39,690 bases of DNA. Origin: an uncultured Luminiphilus sp. (GTDB lineage Bacteria; Pseudomonadota; Gammaproteobacteria; Pseudomonadales; Halieaceae). The stretch covers positions 1 through 39,690 of the forward strand of contig CAJQLP010000017.1 in assembly GCA_905479205.1 (NCBI GenBank), in the 5' to 3' direction. Both the position numbers and the translations under genes were made by a program. Under the pieces are notes generated by a model. It worked only from the letters and a program-made list of their open reading frames with translations. It was not told the origin of the DNA and did not search any database. This document shows, one piece after another, positions 18,493 to 33,616 of this stretch. Each line of letters begins with the position of its first letter. Position 1 is the first letter of the stretch.

Positions 18493-18993
18493 CTAGCGTT
18501 TTTCCCCAGTGTCCAAGGGCATCAGTAATGCCACTGCGTGACTCGCTATACCTTCCTCTCTACCGATGGCACCCAGCCGCTCAGTCGTTGTAGCTTTAAC
18601 GTTCACGTTACGAAAATCGGTGTCAAGATCGGAAGCAATATGCGCTCGCATGATATCGATATGAGGCGCCAGTCGAGGTAGCTGTGCGACTACCGTAATG
18701 TCTACATTGCCTACCTGCCATCCATGGCTTGTTACTTTCACCATGACTTGCCTTAAGAGTTCGCGACTATCTGCGCCGCGCCAAGCTTCATCGGTATCTG
18801 GAAAATGCCGGCCAATATCACCCAAGGCAGCCGCGCCCAATAACGCATCACAGAGAGCATGCAAAACAACATCGCCGTCTGAATGTGCTACCAATCCATG
18901 ATGATGGTGGATTTTCACTCCACCAAGAACCACGTGGTCTCCTTCACCAAACGCGTGGACGTCAAAACCGTGTCCAATTCGCATAATATTCAA
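18493..18993 (-). CDS. ispF: 2-C-methyl-D-erythritol 2,4-cyclodiphosphate synthase
   Basis: [25 protein letters not shown]...[32 protein letters not shown]...[28 protein letters not shown]. Confidence 0.97.
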   Translation of the reverse strand: MNIMRIGHGFDVHAFGEGDHVVLGGVKIHHHHGLVAHSDGDVVLHALCDALLGAAALGDIGRHFPDTDEAWRGADSRELLRQVMVKVTSHGWQVGNVDITVVAQLPRLAPHIDIMRAHIASDLDTDFRNVNVKATTTERLGAIGREEGIASHAVALLMPLDTGEKR

Positions 18994-19691
18994 TCCGTCC
19001 TAGATAACGCTTGTAAGTAAAATTCGGCCAAATTAAGGTCTTCTGGAATCGTGATCTTCAAATTGCAGGCGGGCCCGGGCACAACCCGGACAGGAAATCC
19101 CGCTCGCTCCATGGCGCTCGCTTCGTCGGTAATCACATCGCCGCGCTTGAGAGACTCATTTAGCGCAGCCTGTAACTCACTTAAACGGAACATCTGAGGA
19201 GTTTGGGCACGCCACAACTGTGATCGATCCAACGTTGTAACCACCAGGCCTTGGTCATCCGCCTGCTTAATCGTATCGACTATGGGCTGTGCAAGAATAG
19301 CACCGCAATCATGCTCTCGCGCCTCGGCAATAAGTTGATTTAGGTCCTTCAGAGGCAGGCATGGTCTCGCTGCATCGTGAACCAACACCCAGTCGCGGGG
19401 CGCTGCAATCGCTGACAGTGCAAGTAACCCAGCTAATACCGAGTCCGCACGTTCAGCGCCTCCTGCAGTGGTTGAGACTCGCGGGTCCGAAATGCTATTG
19501 ATACTGTCGACATGATGGTCGTTAGGGTCAACAGCGACAACTATCCCACTAATATCGGCAGAGGCTAAAAGCCTTTGCAGTGTATGTTCGAGTATAGGTG
19601 CACCCGCCACCCTCAGATATTGTTTAGGGGCTTCCGCGGCCATTCTCCGACCGGTACCCGCAGCGGGCACGATCGCCCACAGGCGCGTCAT
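18990..19691 (-). CDS. ispD: 2-C-methyl-D-erythritol 4-phosphate cytidylyltransferase
   Basis: [34 protein letters not shown]...[11 protein letters not shown]...[11 protein letters not shown]...[12 protein letters not shown]...LKITIPEDL; overlaps ispF by 4 nt. Confidence 0.97.
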   Translation of the reverse strand: MTRLWAIVPAAGTGRRMAAEAPKQYLRVAGAPILEHTLQRLLASADISGIVVAVDPNDHHVDSINSISDPRVSTTAGGAERADSVLAGLLALSAIAAPRDWVLVHDAARPCLPLKDLNQLIAEAREHDCGAILAQPIVDTIKQADDQGLVVTTLDRSQLWRAQTPQMFRLSELQAALNESLKRGDVITDEASAMERAGFPVRVVPGPACNLKITIPEDLNLAEFYLQALSRTD

Positions 19692-19981
19692 GGCTGCTCT
19701 CTCTTAGAGGGTCCATCAGTGAACTGAAAGTAGATTTCTCCTTCCTTAACAAGCCCTAGGTCTTCTCTTGCGCGCTGCTCGATAACACGACTGCCATTCT
19801 GAAGTTCGAGAATTTGTTGCTCTAGCAGTGCGTTTCTAGCTTGGAGCTGTGCATTTGTCTTTTGTTGCTCTTCGATTCGAGCATTCAGACGCACAGCTTC
19901 GGCAATACCTCCACCGGCAAGCCAGAGCCGGTACTGCAACAATATCAGCAGTGCCGTAAGCCCCACTAGGAGCCAACGCAT
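19688..19981 (-). CDS. ftsB: cell division protein FtsB
   Basis: Single N-terminal TM plus coiled coil, REDLGLVKEGEIYFQF; between eno and ispD. Confidence 0.93.
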   Translation of the reverse strand: MRWLLVGLTALLILLQYRLWLAGGGIAEAVRLNARIEEQQKTNAQLQARNALLEQQILELQNGSRVIEQRAREDLGLVKEGEIYFQFTDGPSKREQP

Positions 19982-19984
19982 CGA

Positions 19985-25224
<5,240 letters not shown>

Positions 25225-25228
<4 letters not shown>

Positions 25229-26172
25229 TTGCCGTAAGACATCAAACGCTGGTAGCGAGTTTCAAGCATATCTTCAGTACTCATAGCCGACAGCAACTCA
25301 ACCTGCTGGGCGACATGATCGCGAATACGATGTGCCATTTCTAGAGGGTCTCGATGGGCTCCGCCCATAGGTTCTTTAATTGTTGCATCCACAATGCCCA
25401 GCTCTTGCAATGTTGATGAGGTCACCCCCATGGCTGCGGCGGCCTGGGGTGCGAATTCCGAACTCTTCCAAATGATGTTCGCACAGCCTTCTGGTGAGAT
25501 GACGAAATACGTCGAATATTCCAGCATAGCTAGGTGATCGCCGACTCCAATACCCAGTGCGCCACCTGAAGAGCCCTCTCCAATAACGACACACACAATA
25601 GGCGTACGCAACCGAGACATAACCGCGAGATTTTGCGCAATCGCTTCGCTAATACCCCGCTCTTCTGAATCGATACCCGGATAGGCCCCGGGCGTGTCAA
25701 TGAGGGTAACAATAGGCATCTTGAATCGCTCAGCCATTTCCATGAGACGCAAGGCCTTGCGATAACCCTCAGGCTTCGGCATGCCAAAGTTTCGATATAC
25801 CTTATCTTTCACCGAACGCCCTTTCTCCTGCCCAATAACCATCACGGGCTTTTCGTTGAGTCGGGCAACACCACCTACTATCGCCTTATCATCACCAAAT
25901 CGGCGATCACCGTGCAACTCATCAAAATCGGTAAAAAGCTCAGGAATATAATCTAGGGTGTAAGGACGGAGCGGATGACGAGCTACGCGCACAATGTCCC
26001 AAGGACTCAAATTTGAATAGATTTTTTGCGTGAGCGACGAGTTTTTTTCCTCTAATCGCATTATTTCATCGGCCAAATTAAGATCCGCATCGGCACCAAC
26101 ATTGCGTAACTCGTCGATCTTGGCTTCGAGGTCAGCGATGGGTTGTTCGAAGTCAAGGTAATTTGGATTCAT
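25225..26172 (-). CDS. accA: acetyl-CoA carboxylase carboxyltransferase subunit alpha
   Basis: [19 protein letters not shown]...[22 protein letters not shown]...[24 protein letters not shown]...[15 protein letters not shown]. Confidence 0.98.
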
Positions 26173-26325
26173 GGTGTTGTCCTGTGAGGAGAAACGTTTA
26201 GGGTATAGAGTCTACAAAAGCATAAGACATTCCGCCACGCCCAAGTGACAGTTAAAGTATGCCTCAGGTATGCTCGCGGTCATGAATTTTGCACTCCCTC
26301 TCATTTCACGGCCCACTCGACGCTC

Positions 26326-27330
26326 ATGACGCGGAACTCATCAACTTCGAATCGCTTGATTTTGGCGCCTATGGAAGGGGTTATGGACAGCCTTATGCGC
26401 GATTTGATTACCGGTATCGGCGGCTATGACCGCTGCGTCACCGAGTTTGTTCGTGTCTCACAAACAGTGCTTCCCACACGCGTATTTTATCGACTGTGTC
26501 CTGAACTGCATAATCGCGGTCTTACCCCTAGTGGCACACCCGTCTTCATACAACTGTTGGGCAGTGACCCCGATTTAATGGCAAAAAACGCGGCAGTTGC
26601 TGCGCGTTTAGGCGCGCCCGGCATTGATTTGAACTTTGGATGCCCTGCAAAAACGGTCAATAAATCGCAAGGAGGGGCGTCACTACTTAAGAATCCACGG
26701 TTGATTTACGAAGTCTGCGCAGCCGTTCGCGCAGCTGTGCCAACTGATATTCCTGTCACGGCAAAAATCCGCCTCGGCTTTGAGGATGATCAGGCGTTTG
26801 AGTCCGTCGTTTGGGAAATTGTGCGAGCGGGTGTGACTGAGCTGACTGTGCATGCGCGCACTCGACGCCAAGGCTACAAGCCCCCTGCACACTGGCATCG
26901 GCTGGCCAATGTCAGTCAAAACATCGATATTCCGCTGATTGCTAACGGTGAAATGTGGTCTCCCTCTGACGTGAGTCGCTGCGCATCGATCAGCGGCTGT
27001 CATGATTTCATGCTCGCGAGAGGTGCTCTGTGCCGACCTGATCTTGGTTTAGCCACTCGCGCACTACTTGACAATCGATACTATGAATCTATGAATTGGC
27101 CGCAAGTAACACCTTTACTCAGCGTATTTTTAAACCGTAACGCAGCGTGCTATGACGCCCGTTACGCCATCAACCCACTCAAGCAGTGGCTGGTGTACCT
27201 ATCTTATTATTTTCCTCAGGCGGCCGCGCTGTTTGCCCAAGTCAAACGCATAAAAACAGTCGACGAAATGAATGCGGCTCTTCGTATGGATGCGCACAAA
27301 TCTTATTCTGCACAGCCATCTGCCGCTTAG
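26326..27330 (+). CDS. dusC: tRNA-dihydrouridine(16) synthase, DusC type
   Basis: RLILAPMEGVMDSLMRDLITGIGGYDRCVTEFVRV...DLNFGCPAKTVNKSQGGASLLK...TVHARTRRQGYKPPAHW...PLIANGEMWSPSDVSRCASISGC. Start reset to ATG 26326. Confidence 0.92.
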   Translation: MTRNSSTSNRLILAPMEGVMDSLMRDLITGIGGYDRCVTEFVRVSQTVLPTRVFYRLCPELHNRGLTPSGTPVFIQLLGSDPDLMAKNAAVAARLGAPGIDLNFGCPAKTVNKSQGGASLLKNPRLIYEVCAAVRAAVPTDIPVTAKIRLGFEDDQAFESVVWEIVRAGVTELTVHARTRRQGYKPPAHWHRLANVSQNIDIPLIANGEMWSPSDVSRCASISGCHDFMLARGALCRPDLGLATRALLDNRYYESMNWPQVTPLLSVFLNRNAACYDARYAINPLKQWLVYLSYYFPQAAALFAQVKRIKTVDEMNAALRMDAHKSYSAQPSAA

Positions 27331-27421
27331 TAAAGCAAGCAACGGCTGATTGTGGTAGAACATCGCTGAGGCAGTTAGGCGCTCCTTCGACTTACAGTGT
27401 ATATGAGGTAACAGTCCACAT

Positions 27422-28957
27422 ATGAATGATAAAACTTCAGCTTATCAGCGAGATCTCCTAGGCCATCCAAAAGGCCTCTTTATCTGCTTCGGCACCGAAC
27501 TTTGGGAGCGATTCTCTTTCTACGGCATGAAGTATCTTCTGCTGTTATACCTCACCAAATACCATTTATTCACCGACGAAGCAGGCCTGGGCGTTCTGGG
27601 GAGCTATGCCGCGTTAGTGTACGCCATGCCGGTCATAGGCGGGTTGATTGCCGATCGGTATCTGGGTATGCGCCGAGCCGTCGTCTTTGGTGGTTTATTG
27701 TTAGTTGCCGGACACCTAGGAATGGCATTGGAGGGCGAGCAGGCGCGTCAGATAGGTGACACAGTCGTGCAAGATACGGGAGCCTTACAGGTCTTTTATT
27801 TCTCCTTGGCGCTGATTGTTATGGGAGTGGGCTTCCTCAAGCCGAATATATCCACCGTGGTCGGCAAACTTTATGCGGAAGATGACCCACGACGAGATGC
27901 AGGCTTCACAATCTTTTATATGGGCATCAATCTCGGTGCTTTCACCGCAACGCTTTTATGCGGTTGGCTTGGCGAGGTTTACGGCTGGGCCTATGGCTTT
28001 GGCGCAGCGGGCATTGGAATGATATTTGGATTGGGTCTATTTTTATGGGGACAAGACTATCTCGAGGGTCACGGTGAAGCACCCGATCAGAACGAACTTA
28101 AGCGACCCTTCATGGGCCCGCTGTCTCTGGAATGGAGTATTTACTTAGCCGCTGCTGCCTCGGTCATTCTTGTTTGGCAGCTCATTCAATTCACCGCCGC
28201 CGTGGGTGTTGTTCTTAACCTAGTTTCTGGGCTCGTGATCGCAGCGCTACTCTGGTTTCTCTTTGCGCATTGCACAAAGGTTGAACGCGACCGTATGCTT
28301 GTGCTGATCGTTTTGACACTGTCCACAGTCGTGTTCTGGGCTTTATTTGAACAGGCCGCAGGGTCCATGACGCTCTTTGCAGATCGAGCTACCGACCGGT
28401 CTTTATTCGGAATTCAACTAACTGCAGCTCAATTTGGTGCAGCCAACTCCTTTTTCATCTTTACTCTGGCGCCCGTTTTTGCAGTGCTCTGGACGTGGCT
28501 AGGAAGACGCGGGATTGAACCCAATACGCCCATGAAATTCACACTGGGGATTGCCCAAGCAGGCCTAGGTTTTGGTGCGCTCGCCTACGGCGCGCAGTTC
28601 CCCAATGAGGCAGGGTTAGTGTCGGCTTGGTGGCTAATTCTTGCCTATCTGTTGCATACAACCGGCGAACTCTGCTTGAGTCCCGTTGGGTTGTCGGCAG
28701 TCACTAAACTCGCCGTACCAAGCGTTGTAGGGGTCATGATGGGAACGTGGTTTTTGGCCACTGCCTATTCGTCTTTCGTTGCCGCACAACTTGCTGCGGT
28801 AGCGACAAAAACCGTCGATGTTGCTAACACAGCGGTTAGCAACATCGACGCTTATGCTGAGCTCTTTGATCAGCTATTGTGGACAGGACTCATCGCCGCC
28901 GCTGTTTTGCTTGTGCTCACACCCCTCTTAAAGCGCCTGATGCACGGCATTCACTGA
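27422..28957 (+). CDS. POT/PTR2-family proton-coupled oligopeptide transporter
   Basis: GTELWERFSFYGMKYLLLLYLTKYH, GGLIADRYLGMRRAV, GFLKPNISTVVGKLYAEDDPRRDAGFTIFYMGINLGAF, TTGELCLSPVGLSAVTKLAV. Confidence 0.95.
   Translation: MNDKTSAYQRDLLGHPKGLFICFGTELWERFSFYGMKYLLLLYLTKYHLFTDEAGLGVLGSYAALVYAMPVIGGLIADRYLGMRRAVVFGGLLLVAGHLGMALEGEQARQIGDTVVQDTGALQVFYFSLALIVMGVGFLKPNISTVVGKLYAEDDPRRDAGFTIFYMGINLGAFTATLLCGWLGEVYGWAYGFGAAGIGMIFGLGLFLWGQDYLEGHGEAPDQNELKRPFMGPLSLEWSIYLAAAASVILVWQLIQFTAAVGVVLNLVSGLVIAALLWFLFAHCTKVERDRMLVLIVLTLSTVVFWALFEQAAGSMTLFADRATDRSLFGIQLTAAQFGAANSFFIFTLAPVFAVLWTWLGRRGIEPNTPMKFTLGIAQAGLGFGALAYGAQFPNEAGLVSAWWLILAYLLHTTGELCLSPVGLSAVTKLAVPSVVGVMMGTWFLATAYSSFVAAQLAAVATKTVDVANTAVSNIDAYAELFDQLLWTGLIAAAVLLVLTPLLKRLMHGIH
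28813..28850. repeat. perfect inverted repeat (16-bp arms, 6-nt spacer) inside the POT transporter CDS
   Basis: CGTCGATGTTGCTAAC acagcg GTTAGCAACATCGACG. Confidence 0.9.
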
Positions 28958-31900
28958 TCGGATTTGAGCAGTGCAGCCGTCTCTTGATGCGGCTGTACTG
29001 GTTGAGCAACACCTAAACGCTCTTTTAACCGTCTGGTTCGCTGCTGCCAGTCCCAACCGATGAGGTAGAGCGCAGGCACCATCAGCAAGCTCACGAATAG
29101 GGCGAACAAAACGCCAAACGCTAACGACAATACCGCAGGTTTCAAGAATTCTGCTGTAGTCGAGCGCTCAGCCATAATGGGTAGCAAGCCCACAAAAGTG
29201 GTTACCGTCGTCAGTAGTATGGGCCTGAAACGATTAACAGCCGCGTCAATAACGGCGTCAGGCGAAGAAAGCCCCTCTCGCTCTCGGCGCCGAATGTAGT
29301 CCACCAGCACGAGGTTATCGTTCACAACGACACCCGCGGCCGCACCAATACCAAAGTACGAGAAGAGCGCCATTGGCAAGTTAAATAGCAAGTGTCCAAA
29401 TACTGCGCCCATAAATCCAAACGGTATTGCTGTCATGATTAGCAGCGGCAAAGCATATGATCTAAAGGCAACAGCGATCAGCGCGTAAATCACGAACAGC
29501 GCCACGGTGTACAACGCGCCTATCTCGCTGAAAAACTCAGCTTCCGACTCTTGGGAACCACCTTTTAACACTTCAAGTCCCGGATAGCGCGTAACTAACT
29601 CAGGGATAAATTCGTCGTTAACTGTCCGAGAAAGCTTATCTAAAGCATCACGATCAACGCTCGCTACTACTCGAACCACGCGCCGCCCGTTTCGACGGTT
29701 GATCTTTTGAACACCCTCTCCCAGCGTTACGTCGACTACCGAATTCAGTGGAATACTTCGACCATCTAACGTTCGTATCCGAAAATCGTCCAGCGATGCA
29801 AGCTGCTCACGAGCATCGCGCGGGTAACGCACCATAACGCGTACATCACCAAACTCGCGAGGTAAACGCTGCACCTCTTCCCCGTAATAGGCTTGCCTAA
29901 CCTGCTGAGAAATATCCGCTAAGGACACACCCATTTTCTCTGCGCCCGGCTTTAACGCAAAATGAAGTTCGCTCAGCTCACCTTGCTGATCATCTCGTAC
30001 GAAGAACGCAGACTCATAACCCTGTAAATGTAATTGCAGGTCTTCACTGGCCTGCTTGAGCGTCTCAAAATTACTATGCTGAAGCAGAAACGTCACGCTA
30101 GGCGTATTGTCATTAAGGGTATAGTTAACACGAATTTCATCCGCATCTGGGATTTCACCCGTTAACTCCCTAAGTCGTTCGGCTGCCTCACGAGCACTCA
30201 AATCACGTATCTCTGGCGGCGATAGACGCACAATTGCGATAACACTGTCGCGCCGCGACCGGGTATACCAACCCTCAATCAACTTGCCGGTGCCTTCGCC
30301 ACTGCTCTCGGCTTTCGCCTCCACCTCTTGAGCCAAAGCTCGCTCAGCGCTTTGCAGCTGATCAAGAACTTCCAGTGCCCGTTCGTAAGGCGTGCCAGTC
30401 GGCAAGTTAACACTGATGTAAATCTGCTCGTTTTCGACTTGAGGCATAAAATAAAATTTCACCCAGCCCGTAGCGAACAAACCAATTGACACAATAAAGG
30501 CGGACACAAATACCATCACAGTGGTGTAGCGATTCCTTACACATTTTTTGAGGAACGGCTGATAGTAACGCTCACTGAAAATAACGATACTGTGCGCGAT
30601 CTTCTGCTGCTTAAGAGCCAGACCTTTCAGATCATGACGCGGTTCAACGTGCCGTAAGTGGGCGGGCAGAATAAAAAACGCCTCGATCAGAGACACAATT
30701 AAGGCCAAGGTGATCACAATAGACAACTGGCGAGTAACCTGTGCGTCGACACCGGATACAAATAACCAGGGAGCAAAGGCTACAATCGTTGTCAGCACCG
30801 CAAAAATAACGGGTCTCGCAACGCTCATAGTGCCAACGATGGCCGCTTCTTCGCCCGGAAGACCGATATGGGTGTGGTGATGAATGCTCTCGCCCACCAC
30901 GATCGCATCATCGACAACAATGCCAAGTACCAACAAGAAAGCGAAGGTAGAAATCACGTTAAGCGAGACGTCGTTAGCGGGCAAAAGCGCGAACGAGCCC
31001 AAAAAAGCCACTCCGATACCCGCTGTAACCCACAGCGCAACTTTTGGGCGCAGGGTTAAGATCAGCACAATGAATACAAGGATAAGGCCTAGAATCGATG
31101 ACTCAGTAATCAAGTCCATCCGCGAGGTATAGATATCGGCAGTATCGAACCATAGCTCCAAGTGAACACCCGGGGGTAACGTTTTATTGGTCTCCGCAAT
31201 CCAACGTTTGGTTGATTCACTACTTTTGACAACCTGCATATCATCGGTGGACTGCACCTGCAATAACACCGCCGGAATACCGTTAAGAGTAGCGAGAATC
31301 TCCTCTTCCTCGAATCCGTCGATGACACGGGCGACATCTCCAACGCGAATGACACCGCCTTCGGGCGATTGCCTAATAATAATGTCACTAAAATCTGCCG
31401 CGTTATCGGCCAAGTTGATCACTCTTAGCTGGATGTCTCCAGTTGCAGTCCTCACTTGACCTGACGATAAGTTAATTGAGTTCGTTCGTATGGCGCCTGC
31501 TACCTCTGCAAACGTCAAGTCATATCGTCGCAAGGCCAGCTCAGAGAGCTCTACGGTAACTTCTTCTTTGCGAGCGCCAAATAACTCGACCTTGGAAATA
31601 TAGGGCTGGGAAGCAAAATCCTCCCGCAAATCTTGAGCAAGCCGCGTTAGGGTGCGCTCGCCGATATCTCCCACCACTGCAACGCGAATTATCTCTTGGC
31701 GCCACTCTAATCGTCGAACACGCGGATTCTCGATATCGCGCGGAAATGACGTCACGCCATCAACAGCGTTCTTGACATCATTTATGAACCCATTGAGATC
31801 AACGCGAGCATAGGTTTCGACGCTAATCACCGCGAGGCTTTCACGCGCTTCAGAACGCACGCGATAAACATTACTCACATTCTCAATAGCATCTTCGACA

Positions 31901-32100
31901 CGCTGAACAATTTGCTGCTCGATCTCTTGAGGCGAGGCGCCGGGCCAGATAATCTCGATTTGGACTTGGTAGGGACTCACTGATGGAAAGGCTTCTTTCT
32001 CAATATTTTTGAGCCCTAACCAGCCCGCTATTAAGATACCAAGCATCAGTAGGTTAGCGGCAACCGGATTACGGATCCACCACGCGATTAAGTTTTGCAC
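28951..32100 (-). CDS. RND efflux permease (AcrB/HAE1-like)
   Basis: IAWWIRNPVAANLLMLGILIAGWLGLKNIEKEAFPSVSPYQVQIEIIWPGASPQEIEQQIVQRVEDAI; LGIVVDDAIVVGESIHHH; VVNDNLVLVDYIRRRE. Start likely GTG 32100 after GAGGAG; the track start at 32121 is a TTG. Confidence 0.95.
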   Translation of the reverse strand: MQNLIAWWIRNPVAANLLMLGILIAGWLGLKNIEKEAFPSVSPYQVQIEIIWPGASPQEIEQQIVQRVEDAIENVSNVYRVRSEARESLAVISVETYARVDLNGFINDVKNAVDGVTSFPRDIENPRVRRLEWRQEIIRVAVVGDIGERTLTRLAQDLREDFASQPYISKVELFGARKEEVTVELSELALRRYDLTFAEVAGAIRTNSINLSSGQVRTATGDIQLRVINLADNAADFSDIIIRQSPEGGVIRVGDVARVIDGFEEEEILATLNGIPAVLLQVQSTDDMQVVKSSESTKRWIAETNKTLPPGVHLELWFDTADIYTSRMDLITESSILGLILVFIVLILTLRPKVALWVTAGIGVAFLGSFALLPANDVSLNVISTFAFLLVLGIVVDDAIVVGESIHHHTHIGLPGEEAAIVGTMSVARPVIFAVLTTIVAFAPWLFVSGVDAQVTRQLSIVITLALIVSLIEAFFILPAHLRHVEPRHDLKGLALKQQKIAHSIVIFSERYYQPFLKKCVRNRYTTVMVFVSAFIVSIGLFATGWVKFYFMPQVENEQIYISVNLPTGTPYERALEVLDQLQSAERALAQEVEAKAESSGEGTGKLIEGWYTRSRRDSVIAIVRLSPPEIRDLSAREAAERLRELTGEIPDADEIRVNYTLNDNTPSVTFLLQHSNFETLKQASEDLQLHLQGYESAFFVRDDQQGELSELHFALKPGAEKMGVSLADISQQVRQAYYGEEVQRLPREFGDVRVMVRYPRDAREQLASLDDFRIRTLDGRSIPLNSVVDVTLGEGVQKINRRNGRRVVRVVASVDRDALDKLSRTVNDEFIPELVTRYPGLEVLKGGSQESEAEFFSEIGALYTVALFVIYALIAVAFRSYALPLLIMTAIPFGFMGAVFGHLLFNLPMALFSYFGIGAAAGVVVNDNLVLVDYIRRREREGLSSPDAVIDAAVNRFRPILLTTVTTFVGLLPIMAERSTTAEFLKPAVLSLAFGVLFALFVSLLMVPALYLIGWDWQQRTRRLKERLGVAQPVQPHQETAALLKSDQ

Positions 32101-32110
32101 GATACTCTCC

Positions 32111-33346
32111 TCAGTCCGCAAGGGCGTCGATAGCGCCGCTGTCCTGATAATCTTCCTGATAATCTTCCTGATTACCTTCCTGACTACCTGGCTTCGAGTC
32201 GATGGACTCTAATCGCATACCGGCAATCGGATTTCGGATCGCAGACACTATGACGTTTTCGCCTTGCGAGACACCTGAAGAAAGCAATGTTTGATCCGCT
32301 GTGTTGTGAATGACATTGACGTTACGTATTGAGAGCTGCCCTTCCTCGGTGAGCACAAATACGCGATTACCTGCACGCAGCCCTTCCCCTGGAATCTCTA
32401 TCGCATCATCAACAATGCGACCCGCAATAGATGCGTTAACGTAGAGGCCCACGGCCAGAGGCATCGCATCACGGCTGGTTAAATTCTTGTAAGGATCTTT
32501 GACCTCTGCGGTGGCATAAATGACCCTTGTCGCTGGGTCGATTAACGCATCCATTCGGGTCAGCTCGCCAGACCACCGGTAGACCTTACCAGCGACCTCG
32601 GCACTGAAGTCCACAGGCAAGCCCTGCCCCTCCTCGAAGCGATAACCAATTGGGACGCCTAGCGCGCCTAACTGGGCATCGGTAAGTGGTAACCGCACTT
32701 CGACACTGTCCGTAGAGAACGCCGATCCAACGACTTTCCCCGCGCTCACAAATTGCCCAAGATCTACGGTAGTCATCGCTATGCGCCCAGCATAGGGTAG
32801 CGAGACGCGGGTACGTGCCAAATTGGTTTTGGCCAACGACAAGCTCGCCAATGCGGCCTCAAGGCCCGCCTCTGCGCGTGCGACCTGTGGCTTTTTCAGT
32901 GCTAGTGGAGAGGGATTGGCCTGCCCTGCCAGCTGTTTACGCGCCACGTCTGCATCCGCCAGGGCTTGCTCAAGATCCACCTGCGCGGAGGCAACCCGGG
33001 CTTGCGCCTCGTTCAATGCAGACTGGTAGTCCGTGTCTTCAATAACAAAGAGGGTTTCGTTAGCGGCGAATGCTCCACCTTCGACAAACTCGGGAGACAC
33101 CTCAATAATTCGGCCGTTAACTTGTGGGACAATATCGGAACGAATTCGAGCACGGACTTCACCGTTGGCTTGTATGCGCAATTGCGCGTCGCGCTCAGAA
33201 GCCGTTTCGACATAAACACTAAGCGCACGGGGGAGTTCCGTAGCGGCATCGGGTGTAGGTTTGGTGGCATTGAGTAAAACGAAAATCCCAATACCAACAG
33301 CTAGCACAGCTAGAGGAACGGCTGCACTTTTTAAGCGGGTCAACAT
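32111..33346 (-). CDS. RND efflux periplasmic adaptor (membrane fusion protein)
   Basis: Single N-terminal TM, lipoyl/barrel-sandwich segments (QANGEVRARIRSDIVPQVNGRIIEVSPEFVEGGAFAANETLFVIEDTDYQ), coiled-coil hairpin, immediately upstream of the permease. Confidence 0.93.
   Translation of the reverse strand: MLTRLKSAAVPLAVLAVGIGIFVLLNATKPTPDAATELPRALSVYVETASERDAQLRIQANGEVRARIRSDIVPQVNGRIIEVSPEFVEGGAFAANETLFVIEDTDYQSALNEAQARVASAQVDLEQALADADVARKQLAGQANPSPLALKKPQVARAEAGLEAALASLSLAKTNLARTRVSLPYAGRIAMTTVDLGQFVSAGKVVGSAFSTDSVEVRLPLTDAQLGALGVPIGYRFEEGQGLPVDFSAEVAGKVYRWSGELTRMDALIDPATRVIYATAEVKDPYKNLTSRDAMPLAVGLYVNASIAGRIVDDAIEIPGEGLRAGNRVFVLTEEGQLSIRNVNVIHNTADQTLLSSGVSQGENVIVSAIRNPIAGMRLESIDSKPGSQEGNQEDYQEDYQDSGAIDALAD
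32142..32189. repeat. 12-bp tandem repeat (four copies) in the adaptor's C-terminal coding region
   Basis: tcctgataatct x2, tcctgattacct, tcctgactacct on plus; encodes GSQE-GNQE-DYQE-DYQD on minus. Confidence 0.9.
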
Positions 33347-33379
33347 AACAACTCCTTGTTTAATAATGACTTCCTGTCA

Positions 33380-33396
33380 ATTCGGCTAGGCCGAAT
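33380..33396. promoter_or_regulatory. palindrome ATTCGGC-TAG-GCCGAAT upstream of the efflux adaptor gene
   Basis: Perfect 7-bp arms, 3-nt spacer, 33 bp upstream of the adaptor start codon. Confidence 0.45.
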
Positions 33397-33616
33397 GCAT
33401 GAGGTCGGTCGCCGCGTGGTGATTGTAACAGGCAAAAGGGGCGGCTAATCAACCCCAAGAATGCCAACAAATGCAGCATCCTACTTACTAAATCGCTCCA
33501 CGGTATCTCCATGCGCATCCGCGACGGCAACAGTGGCCGTTAGAGCCATAACGATCAGAGTAATCCAACCCCTTGTGCGCGTCGTAACTGTAAATTACAA
33601 ACAAAAGGAAATTCTC

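Noticed and set aside
33461-33616. N-terminal extension of the folE ORF, and a signal-peptide-like minus frame ([22 protein letters not shown]) in the same DNA
   Set aside because: The folE start is better at ATG 33617 with an RBS; the minus frame is only 22 codons and stops immediately.
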